Origin: an uncultured Fretibacterium sp.
Lineage (GTDB): Bacteria > Synergistota > Synergistia > Synergistales > Aminobacteriaceae
DNA: 8,281 bases
Assembly: GCA_937915755.1 (NCBI GenBank)
Contig: CALGGR010000230.1
Location: 1-8,281 of the forward strand
Direction of reading: 5' to 3'
The notes beneath the pieces are model-generated. The model saw only the letters and a list, made by a program, of their open reading frames with translations, did not search any database and was not told the DNA's origin. Of this stretch, positions 1 to 5,372 are shown piece by piece. The position numbers and the translations under genes are program-made. Positions within the stretch are counted from its first letter, which is position 1. Every line of letters starts with the position of its first letter.

Positions 1-11
1 GAGGCGCGGTT

Positions 12-179
12 ATGGACTTTCTTATTCGCATTATCTTCACTTTCTTAGTCTCCATCCTCTTCCTACTCATTGGCAGGGCTTGGGGCTATGACGATGGCTA
101 CATTAAAGGCTTTGATGACGGGCAAAAGTCCTTGAATGAGGCTTACAGGAGGGGCGGGCTATACCATGACAACTATTAA
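12..179 (+). CDS. Small single-pass membrane protein, phage-type, unknown function
   Basis: This 55-residue ORF is too short for most gene callers. It starts at ATG 12, preceded by a GAGG ribosome site at 1-4 with a 7-base spacer. Residues 3-20 are strongly hydrophobic (an N-terminal membrane anchor or uncleaved signal). They are followed by a Gly/Asp/Tyr-rich stretch in which GY-DDGY-IKGF-DDGQ repeats, a pattern often seen in tiny phage proteins with a short helical or coiled tail. The stop (177-179) lies inside the next gene, so the two reading frames overlap by 14 bases, which suggests translational coupling within one operon. I cannot name a function. The overlap, ribosome site and membrane segment support a real gene; no family assignment is claimed. 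Confidence 0.6.
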   Translation: MDFLIRIIFTFLVSILFLLIGRAWGYDDGYIKGFDDGQKSLNEAYRRGGLYHDNY

Positions 180-375
180 TCCGGATTACTATTGCTCCAA
201 TGGTGTTAAGGTTATTGACTTCATTGACGCTTATCACTTGTCCTTCTGCTTAGGTAACGTCGTTAAGTACATTGCTAGGGCAGGACATAAGGACGGCGAA
301 GATAAACTCACCGCTTTACGCAAGGCTTTGTACTACCTGCAACACGAAATTGCTATCGAAGAAAAAAGAGGGTGA
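166..375 (+). CDS. DUF3310 family phage protein
   Basis: This 69-residue protein matches the DUF3310 signature: a VIDFIDAYHLSFCLGN segment (residues 16-31), then VVKYIARAGHKDG (32-44) and a LTALRKALYYLQHEI helix (48-62). DUF3310 proteins are small helical proteins common in phage early regions. Some are labelled nucleotide kinase in databases, but there is no P-loop here, so that label should not be used. I chose ATG 166 because AGGAGGGG lies at 147-154; the frame can be extended upstream to 136, but that start has no ribosome site and the extra residues do not look like the family. The gene overlaps the preceding small membrane-protein gene. Family identification is from motif recognition; the biochemical role is unknown. 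Confidence 0.85.
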   Translation: MTTINPDYYCSNGVKVIDFIDAYHLSFCLGNVVKYIARAGHKDGEDKLTALRKALYYLQHEIAIEEKRG

Positions 376-486
376 TAACAATATAAACTTTACGTGCTCT
401 TTACTGCCCCTTCCTTTGCCCTATGCTCGCAGGTTAGGGGCTAACTTTGTTTCATTTATCATTTTTTCATAGAAAGGATTTATATT
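376..486 (+). promoter_or_regulatory. Leader region with mutually exclusive GC-rich pairings before the SSB-like gene
   Basis: This 111-base gap separates the DUF3310 and SSB-like genes. GGGGC at 437-441 can pair with GCCCC at 406-410, while TAGGG at 435-439 can pair instead with CCCTA at 419-423, so the two stems exclude each other. A T-rich but interrupted stretch follows (442-469). The gap ends in an AGAAAGGA ribosome site at 471-478, eight bases before ATG 487. An attenuator or weak terminator is possible, but there is no clean U-tract, so this is tentative. Confidence 0.3.
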
Positions 487-783
487 ATGCGCAAGATTAA
501 AGATTTATGCGTCGTTACTCGCACTTACACTCAAAACGGACAGGATAAAAAGGTCTGGAAGAATGTCGGCGGCATTTACGTCAATGATGACGGGCAGGAA
601 CGTATCGCCATTGATGCCTTCTTCAACTTCTCCGCTCTCAGGCAGGATAATTCCGACCGCGTTTGGTTGGCTGCTTTTACTCCAAAGCCTAAAGAACAGC
701 AGCAAAACAACAACTATCAGCCCTACGATGACGTTCACGGCTTCGACAGCAACGCTACACTTGATACTGAAGTGCCGTTCTAG
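487..783 (+). CDS. Small SSB-like protein with acidic C-terminal tip
   Basis: This 98-residue protein probably binds single-stranded DNA during element replication. Residues 1-66 alternate between charged and hydrophobic/aromatic residues in a beta-rich pattern (VVTRTYTQNG, VWKNVGGIYV, IAIDAFFNF, VWLAAFTPK), compatible with a small OB-like fold. Residues 69-80 form a Gln/Asn-rich flexible linker (KEQQQNNNYQPY). The protein then ends in acidic residues and LDTEVPF. An acidic tail ending in Pro-Phe is the hallmark of bacterial SSB C-terminal tips, which recruit helicases, primase and repair enzymes. The protein is much shorter than canonical SSB (about 110-180 aa) and I see no standard SSB core motif, so it may be a divergent or convergent SSB. 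It lies two genes upstream of a primase-helicase, which fits the role. The ribosome site is AGAAAGGA at 471-478. Confidence 0.7.
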   Translation: MRKIKDLCVVTRTYTQNGQDKKVWKNVGGIYVNDDGQERIAIDAFFNFSALRQDNSDRVWLAAFTPKPKEQQQNNNYQPYDDVHGFDSNATLDTEVPF

Positions 784-796
784 GAGGGGTTCTGCT

Positions 797-853
797 ATGG
801 ACTTGCAGTTCGAAGTTTGGTTTGTCGCTCCTGCTGTCCTGATTTTATTCTAA
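797..853 (+). CDS. Candidate 18-aa hydrophobic microprotein or leader peptide
   Basis: An 18-codon ORF encodes a peptide starting MDLQFEVWFV and ending VLILF. It is preceded by AGGAGGGG at 782-789 with a 7-base spacer, the best Shine-Dalgarno in this part of the window. The TAG stop of the SSB-like gene overlaps this ribosome site (781-783). The second half is hydrophobic. A strong ribosome site in front of so short a frame, followed by about 200 bases of structured DNA and then the replication gene, suggests a translated leader peptide or a microprotein. There is no homology I recognise, and the ribosome site could also be a relic of a deleted gene. Confidence 0.4.
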   Translation: MDLQFEVWFVAPAVLILF

Positions 854-1054
854 TTTACTCGCCGGAACTGTGATAAGATATTCGGGTAATTTTAGACAAA
901 AAAATTACCCCGTTTATCCGTATCACTCATATCCGGATATTTGGGGGGCAGTTGATATTCACTGTTTTTTGTCTTTGTGCTTGTATTTTAGCACATTTCT
1001 AAGACTTTTTCAGTGTTTTACCGCTGCCCTTACTTTGGACAGGAGGACTTATTC
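854..1054 (+). promoter_or_regulatory. Dyad-rich control region upstream of the replication gene
   Basis: This is a 201-base non-coding stretch with several dyads. A perfect 10-bp inverted repeat (GGGTAATTTT at 884-893, AAAATTACCC at 901-910, 7-base loop) is flanked by GTGATA (870-875) and TATCAC (921-926), which can extend it. A perfect 12-bp palindrome, ATATCCGGATAT, lies at 929-940. A nested set follows: ACTG/CAGT (961-964 with 1011-1014), GTCTT/AAGAC (971-975 with 1001-1005) and TGTGCT/AGCACA (976-981 with 990-995). A weak promoter candidate, TTTACT (854-859), 17 bases, GATATT (877-882), overlaps the first dyad, so a repressor there could block it. This could be an operator region, part of a replication origin, or both. 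The region ends in AGGAGG at 1041-1046. Confidence 0.55.
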
Positions 1055-3079
1055 ATGCTTAACTATTTTAATGACGATGACATTCGCACACAGCTTCTTG
1101 ACTTCATGCGCTCTCTCAACCTTGAACCAGCAGCATATGAACCTTTCATTCTTGACGGTGATATTCACAGGTACAGCACTAAGGATGACAGGCACGGCAA
1201 AACTTCAGGGGCTTATTGCATTCACACTGACGGCATTCCCGCAGGATGGGTGCAGGACTGGCGAAAGGGTGAGGCCGTCAAATGGTGCTTCGACACTAGG
1301 GGCTGTCCTGATGATGTCCGCGATTACTTCAAGTCACAGGACTTCAAACGTGAGGCCGATGAACTTAAACGCAAGAATGACGAGGTTAGAGCTAAAAAGC
1401 ACTCAGAAGCCACTGAATTGGCTCGCGTTACTTGGGAGCAGCTGCAGACACCTAAACCAGATTGTACGTACCTCAAAGCTAAAAGGGTATACAACTACGG
1501 CCTGCGCTTTAACCCTGCGTCTAATGCCCTTGCTGTGCCCCTGCGAGATATTTCGGGCAAGCTCTTATCCCTGCAATGGATTTTACCCGACGGCTCTAAA
1601 CGTTACTTCCCTAATGCTCCCCTTGACGGCGCGTTCTTCTCCATCGCTTTAGATACCATCAAGGATAATCCTAACGTCCCTATTCTCATCGGCGAAGGGT
1701 ACGCCACTATGGCCAAGATTTACGAACTTACGGGCTATCCTTGCGTTGCTGCTAAGGACTGCGGCTCTTTGGCCTCCATCAGTAATATCATTCATCAGGC
1801 CTTCCCTGATAACAACATCTTCATTACCGCTGATGATGATAAAAACACTGAATTGCGTTTAGGGTACAATCCGGGCTTGCGCGATGCTAATGCTGTCGTT
1901 AAACGCGGTGTGGCTAAGGCTGTCATATCGCCTCCCTTCAAGTCCCCTGATGACGGCACTGACTGGGATGATTTCGCTATCCTCTACGGCGACGACAGAA
2001 CTCAAAAATTATTGCTGCAGCTTATACGGTGGGAATGTATGACCAATGATGAGCAGGAGGAGTTCTTAGCTAGAAGAAAACTTGCCGAAATGGCCATCGA
2101 ACTTGATAAGAATATTCAAATACCACCTGAAGATTTCATCGGCGGCATCTTTCCGCGTAAACGTATTAGTGCTGTTATCGCACCGCCCGGCACTGGCAAA
2201 ACTTGGTTTCTCCAAAGGAATGTATCTGACCTGTCCGTTGGCGGCAGTATCTTTGACGGCTTCGCTGATGAGGATTTTCCGCACAAATGCCTTGTCTTCG
2301 CTGGCAAGGCGGGCACTGACTTAATGATTAGACGCGCTACTGAAACTAATTGGCCCGTCAATAAGCACAACGTCAAAATGTACGGCATGATTGAGATGGA
2401 GAAAAAAGGCATTTCTATCATGCTTGATGAAGATGAGGGCAGAATGAATATTGAGCGTATCATTGATATACACCACCCTGACATCGTGTTCTTTGACACT
2501 CTCAGTTCTTTTCATAACAGTGATGAAAATAAATCTCAGGAAATGAAACCAATCTTCAGGTGGCTGCTTACTCTTGCTGACAGACATAATATCGCCGTCG
2601 TTCTTATGCACCATTCAAGGAAAAGGCTCGCCAAAGAAAGAAGACTGGCTCTTAATCAGGATGACGCTATCGGCAGCAGTATTTTCAACCGCCTTATCAG
2701 CGTCATTATCAGTATCGAACCTACTGAAGACGACAATAAGACACTAATGGTTAAAGTTCTGAAGTCGTGGTTTCAGGAGTTTATGCCCTTCACATACAAA
2801 CTTACTGAAGGTGAAAACGAACGTACCGTCATGAAAATTGACCTTGCACCAGAAGGCATTAGCAACGCCAAAACAGAACTTTGGGACTATCTGCGCAGAA
2901 CTTACGCGCCAGATGAATGGTTTAAGGCTTCAGATTTACGCCAAGCATTGAAAGATATTATGCCGTTGCGCACTATACAACGTTATCTAGCTTCACTTGT
3001 CGCGAATAAAAAGCTGAAAAGGCGTGGCGAGGGACGAAGTATTGAATATTCGTTAATTGGATTTTACTCCAAAGAATAA
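1055..3079 (+). CDS. Phage/satellite replication protein: TOPRIM primase-like and RecA-like helicase
   Basis: This 674-residue protein probably primes and unwinds DNA for element replication. The N-terminal part (about 1-120) has GAYCIHTDGIPAGWVQDWRKGE, a segment typical of TOPRIM replication proteins of phages and integrative elements. It is followed by a charged linker. The TOPRIM core shows GEGYAT (213-218, catalytic Glu214) and ITADDD (Asp260-262), with a TDWDDF motif at 302-307. The second half is a RecA/RepA-like ATPase with Walker A APPGTGKT (376-383, Lys382), Walker B DIVFFD (476-481) and a VVLMHHSRK segment around His519-520. Residues about 606-674 look like a winged helix (SDLRQAL, RTIQRYLASL, KKLKRRG) that may bind the iterons just downstream. 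I chose ATG 1055 for its AGGAGG at 1041-1046 (8-base spacer); the frame can extend to 1013 without a ribosome site. All key motifs are intact. The phage P4 alpha protein is a functional analogue, not a claimed homologue. Confidence 0.88.
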   Translation: MLNYFNDDDIRTQLLDFMRSLNLEPAAYEPFILDGDIHRYSTKDDRHGKTSGAYCIHTDGIPAGWVQDWRKGEAVKWCFDTRGCPDDVRDYFKSQDFKREADELKRKNDEVRAKKHSEATELARVTWEQLQTPKPDCTYLKAKRVYNYGLRFNPASNALAVPLRDISGKLLSLQWILPDGSKRYFPNAPLDGAFFSIALDTIKDNPNVPILIGEGYATMAKIYELTGYPCVAAKDCGSLASISNIIHQAFPDNNIFITADDDKNTELRLGYNPGLRDANAVVKRGVAKAVISPPFKSPDDGTDWDDFAILYGDDRTQKLLLQLIRWECMTNDEQEEFLARRKLAEMAIELDKNIQIPPEDFIGGIFPRKRISAVIAPPGTGKTWFLQRNVSDLSVGGSIFDGFADEDFPHKCLVFAGKAGTDLMIRRATETNWPVNKHNVKMYGMIEMEKKGISIMLDEDEGRMNIERIIDIHHPDIVFFDTLSSFHNSDENKSQEMKPIFRWLLTLADRHNIAVVLMHHSRKRLAKERRLALNQDDAIGSSIFNRLISVIISIEPTEDDNKTLMVKVLKSWFQEFMPFTYKLTEGENERTVMKIDLAPEGISNAKTELWDYLRRTYAPDEWFKASDLRQALKDIMPLRTIQRYLASLVANKKLKRRGEGRSIEYSLIGFYSKE

Positions 3080-3112
3080 GTCCCTGATATACCCCTAAAG
3101 TTGGCGTAAAAA

Positions 3113-3133
3113 GGTATTTTATTAAGTAATACC
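3113..3133 (+). repeat. Inverted repeat just after the replication gene
   Basis: GGTATT (3113-3118) and AATACC (3128-3133) form a 6-bp stem around a 9-base AT-rich loop, 33 bases after the replication-gene stop. There is no T-run after it, so it is a poor intrinsic terminator and may belong to the origin region. Confidence 0.3.
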
Positions 3134-3270
3134 AATAAACAATACGCGCCAATGATAAAAAAAAGTGGCGCGCAAAGTGGCGCGATTGGCGCGCAAAGTT
3201 ATAAATGTTGATGAATACTATATATAAAAAAAAAAGAAGTGGCGCGCAAATCATTTTCTTTGGAGTTCAT

Positions 3271-3399
3271 CAATGTTTATCTTTTTTCGCGCCAAATATT
3301 TTTTTCGCGCCAAAAACATCTATAGCTGTAATACCAGTAATATCAATGGTTTATCTTTTTTCGCGCCAGTTTTCGCGCCAAATATTTTTTTCGCGCCAA
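3271..3399 (+). repeat. Long imperfect direct repeat of paired iterons
   Basis: The block at 3271-3313 (CAATGTTTATC, a T-run, CGCGCCAAATA, a second T-run, CGCGCCAA) recurs at 3344-3399. The second copy has one extra G near its start and a 12-base insertion, GTTTTCGCGCCA, which adds a third CGCGCC. The 12-base insertion looks like duplication of a single iteron unit and shows that the array grows or shrinks by repeat slippage or recombination. Confidence 0.75.
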
Positions 3400-3402
3400 C
3401 CC

Positions 3403-3458
3403 TATTGGCGCGCAAACTTCGTTGCACTGCAAGGGTTTAACTACGTTGCGCGCCAATA
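3403..3458. repeat. Perfect 13-bp inverted repeat with inner dyad
   Basis: TATTGGCGCGCAA (3403-3415) is the exact reverse complement of TTGCGCGCCAATA (3446-3458). The 30-base spacer holds a second dyad, TTGCA-C-TGCAA, at 3422-3432. Each arm contains one iteron core, in opposite orientations. The sequence could extrude as a cruciform or fold as a hairpin in single-stranded DNA. Confidence 0.75.
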
Positions 3459-3463
3459 TCCGG

Positions 3464-3482
3464 GTATATACGCGCGCGCGCG
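3464..3482. other. 19-base alternating purine-pyrimidine tract
   Basis: A GTATATA segment runs directly into (CG)6, giving 19 bases of strict purine-pyrimidine alternation at the right end of the iteron region. Such tracts favour Z-DNA under negative supercoiling. Any role here is inference. Confidence 0.6.
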
Positions 3483-3533
3483 AAACTAAAGAGTCCGGGC
3501 TAATGACAGGCGAAAAAGAAGGGCAGAAGTCGC

Positions 3534-3653
3534 ATGGATATGGCAGATAACAGGGCTGACGCACGAATTATTCTTATTTGGGGTATGTTAGTGCAGGTGC
3601 TTAGTGATGGCGTACAGCGGACAGTGTGCCGAATTGACTGCACGAACGTGTAA
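3534..3653 (+). CDS. Candidate 39-aa small protein, unknown
   Basis: This short frame runs from ATG 3534 (alternative ATG 3540) to TAA 3651. A GAAGGG ribosome site lies at 3518-3523, ten bases upstream. The product is basic and acidic at its N-terminus, then has a hydrophobic/amphipathic centre (RIILIWGMLVQVLSDG) and ends in RTVCRIDCTNV with two cysteines. It fills the gap between the iteron region and the convergent HipA-like gene, with only five bases between the two stops. I recognise no family. The ribosome site and the tight fit support a gene, but the length is within what chance allows. Confidence 0.35.
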   Translation: MDMADNRADARIILIWGMLVQVLSDGVQRTVCRIDCTNV

Positions 3654-3658
3654 TAGTA

Positions 3659-4777
3659 TCAGCTAAGTATTTCGCGAATTTGACTGCGAACTAAGTTGTT
3701 AAGGAAGTGCAAGCGTTTTTCCGGCAGGTTGTATGACTTGTGGCGGGTGAATGTGAAATCTAGCAGACTGTGTAGAATGTTTCTGCTTTTAGGTGTAAGC
3801 ATAGCCTTAGCGACGCGAACGAAATCTGCCCCCGCGCCAATCTTATGGCCGCAGAATTTAGCGAAATCAGCATCATCACGCATGGAGTAATCCAGCCCCC
3901 TTGCAACTAAAGCCATATTGTGGTCAAAGACGGGAGCGAACCGCTTAATGCGAAAGGTGTCATTATCGACAATGAAGCCGAAGTTGCCGAAGTGCCTGTC
4001 AGTATTAAGGATAACAGCGTCAAGAATAATCATATCCCTGAAGTCATCATCAAAGCCGAACTGAGCAAGGAAGTCAATGATATGCGCAAAATGATATGTG
4101 CTAGAAGTGTCCAGATATTTGTAGATGGGGACAAACCCGTTATGTTCATCAGTGAAGATAGGGCAAGAAGAAACCAGATGTCCTTTGAAGCGCAGTAAGT
4201 CGTAAGTTAAGGCCGAGCGGCAGAGTAAGGTAGAAAGTTGAGCAGAATAGAACTCCGAATAAGGTTCTCTTCCCGAATTGATGAAGCCTTCAGAACCTTT
4301 TTTGTAAAGGACAATATTGCCCGCACAGTCGCGAAGCCAGCATTTTTCGAAAGACCCTTCGGAAGTAAATTCCGGAGAAGTAGAAGAAAGGTGAAGCCCC
4401 TGCAGCCCCTTTGAGAAAGCAGTTTTAGCAACGACATCATTGAAGCTGTTTGAATATAAGCTGACATTATCCCAAGTAAGATTGTCATCAGCCCTTCGCA
4501 CCCATAAAGTATCATTAAGGCCAAGAGCGTGGGTAACGTCAAGAAAGCCTTTGATGGTATCAAGCTGCCATGTTTTCAGCCATTTTTGCAGATGACGTTT
4601 GTGTTTAGCATAATTGCGTCTGTCAATCCATTGTTGAATATCGCGGAAGCCTGGTGGCATTAGTTCATCATCAGTATAACGTTCTAATTCTTTGCATGAT
4701 TGAATATCCCACTCATCCGACCGTATGGAGAAGAGGAGCAAAGGGGAATATTTATTCATCAACAAGTATTCGGACAT
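3659..4777 (-). CDS. Stand-alone HipA-like serine/threonine kinase
   Basis: This 372-residue protein belongs to the HipA-like kinase superfamily. The N-terminal region (about 75-150) carries LWVRRADDNLTWDNVSLYSN and TSPEFTSEGSFEKCW, features I associate with HipA-like proteins of Firmicutes. LYKKG at 157-161 fits the ATP-binding lysine strand, and a glutamate-bearing helix (SEFYSAQLSTLL) follows. The catalytic loop is ILNTDRHFGNFGF (256-268, Asp260, His262, Asn265), and the metal-binding motif is PVFDHN (282-287, Asp285). The kinase core therefore looks intact. I chose ATG 4777 because AAGGG lies seven bases upstream on the coding strand; an upstream TTG at 4792 overlaps that site and is unlikely. 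No HipB-like antitoxin is adjacent and the gene runs against its neighbours, so it is probably independently expressed cargo. It could phosphorylate a translation factor as HipA does, or serve phage-host conflict; the target is unknown. Confidence 0.82.
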   Translation of the reverse strand: MSEYLLMNKYSPLLLFSIRSDEWDIQSCKELERYTDDELMPPGFRDIQQWIDRRNYAKHKRHLQKWLKTWQLDTIKGFLDVTHALGLNDTLWVRRADDNLTWDNVSLYSNSFNDVVAKTAFSKGLQGLHLSSTSPEFTSEGSFEKCWLRDCAGNIVLYKKGSEGFINSGREPYSEFYSAQLSTLLCRSALTYDLLRFKGHLVSSCPIFTDEHNGFVPIYKYLDTSSTYHFAHIIDFLAQFGFDDDFRDMIILDAVILNTDRHFGNFGFIVDNDTFRIKRFAPVFDHNMALVARGLDYSMRDDADFAKFCGHKIGAGADFVRVAKAMLTPKSRNILHSLLDFTFTRHKSYNLPEKRLHFLNNLVRSQIREILS

Positions 4778-4802
4778 ATGTAAACCCTTCAATCAAACAA
4801 GG

Positions 4803-4818
4803 TAAAGAAATTGTAGCA
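4803..4818 (-). promoter_or_regulatory. Candidate extended -10 promoter for the HipA-like gene
   Basis: On the - strand TGCTACAAT occupies 4818-4810: a TACAAT -10 hexamer preceded by TG at the extended -10 position. Transcription would start near 4803, giving a leader of about 25 bases before ATG 4777. I see no good -35, which is typical of extended -10 promoters. It lies in the divergent gap between this gene and the RusA gene. Confidence 0.4.
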
Positions 4819-4895
4819 GAACCCAAGCCGAAGAGTATCTGTCTAAAGCGAACCTAAAGGAAAATAGTAAAATAAGGAAGTCAGGGGGTGAGCGA

Positions 4896-5261
4896 ATGGA
4901 AGAAGTATTGCTGTCAATGGAGTTAGAGGGATTGCCGCCGACGGTGAACCATCTGTACCGCAGTACGGCAGGGGGGCGCAGATACAAGACGGAAGCTGGA
5001 CGGCAGTATCAGCAAGAAGTAAGTAATATCATCAAGCAGGCATATAGCGGAACAGAAGCCTACACAGGTTCAGTAGGACTGTACATAGTGTTCGAAGTGA
5101 ATAACCGGCGCAGATGGGATATAGACAACCGCGTGAAAGCATTGCAGGACTGTTTGACTATGGCAGGAGTACTGCTGGACGATAAGCAGGTGGACATGCT
5201 TTGCGTGGAACGCAGACACACAGACTGTTCGAAAACGCATGTAACGCTGTTAAAGCTATAA
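4896..5261 (+). CDS. rusA: RusA-family Holliday junction resolvase
   Basis: This 121-residue endodeoxyribonuclease would cut four-way DNA junctions formed during phage replication and recombination. The N-terminus (LPPTVNHLYRSTAGGRRYKTEAGRQY, about residues 13-38) is the typical RusA start. The acidic active site is complete: Asp75 and Asp77 in WDIDN, Lys81, then Asp95-Asp96 in LLDDKQVD. Asp75/Asp77/Lys81/Asp96 have exactly the spacing of E. coli RusA Asp70/Asp72/Lys76/Asp91. Length is normal for the family (about 120). The ribosome site AGGGGG at 4883-4888 precedes ATG 4896. RusA genes are common in lambdoid and Firmicutes prophages, usually close to the late-gene regulator, as here. The coding strand is strongly purine-rich, unlike the genes left of 3080. 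Confidence 0.93.
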   Translation: MEEVLLSMELEGLPPTVNHLYRSTAGGRRYKTEAGRQYQQEVSNIIKQAYSGTEAYTGSVGLYIVFEVNNRRRWDIDNRVKALQDCLTMAGVLLDDKQVDMLCVERRHTDCSKTHVTLLKL

Positions 5262-5372
5262 GCGAAATAAACGGGCTGTACGGAAGCGAATAAAGAAGAC
5301 GATAAATTACACGTACCGGTAAGAACGAGCAAAAGATAGTACGTAGGCATTGCTACAGGGGGTAAGAAAAAA

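Larger units (their letters stand above)
3080..3533. other. Putative iteron-type replication origin (crr/ori-like region)
   Basis: No convincing gene lies in this stretch. Twelve copies of one hexamer occur: GGCGCG at 3167, 3179, 3188, 3241 and 3407, and its complement CGCGCC at 3145, 3288, 3306, 3362, 3374, 3392 and 3449. The flanks are conserved, giving a consensus near TTGGCGCGMAAA. Neighbouring copies sit 9, 12 or 18 bases apart. AT-rich runs separate the clusters, including a 10-A run at 3227-3236 next to TATATA, which could serve as a melting zone. The array directly follows a primase-helicase gene with a C-terminal winged helix, the arrangement expected of an initiator and its iterons. 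Alternatives are a centromere/partition site or a dense operator array. Function is inferred; the repeat pattern is read directly. Confidence 0.7.

Noticed and set aside
870..1652. 260-codon + strand frame overlapping the control region and replication gene
   Set aside because: It is an out-of-frame shadow of the replication gene with low-complexity composition, no ribosome site and no family resemblance.
3288..3397. Resemblance of TTTCGCGCCAAA to the eukaryotic E2F site
   Set aside because: The match is real, but all genes here are bacterial or phage, so it is coincidence of a short GC-core motif.
3145..3454. CRISPR array
   Set aside because: The repeated unit is about 12 bases, occurs in both orientations and has irregular short spacing, unlike CRISPR repeats and spacers; no cas gene is present.
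3205..3489. 94-codon frame through the iteron array
   Set aside because: The translation is made of repeated FFAP/SRQ units produced by the DNA repeats, which is expected from an iteron array and not from a protein.
3920..4198. 92-codon + strand frame inside the HipA-like gene
   Set aside because: It is antisense to a well-supported kinase gene and has no recognisable motif.
4654..4857. 67-codon + strand frame upstream of the RusA gene
   Set aside because: It is mostly antisense to the kinase N-terminus and has no suitable ribosome site.
5262..5372. Small ORF between the RusA and regulator genes
   Set aside because: I find no start codon with a ribosome site and no open frame of useful length in this 111-base gap.
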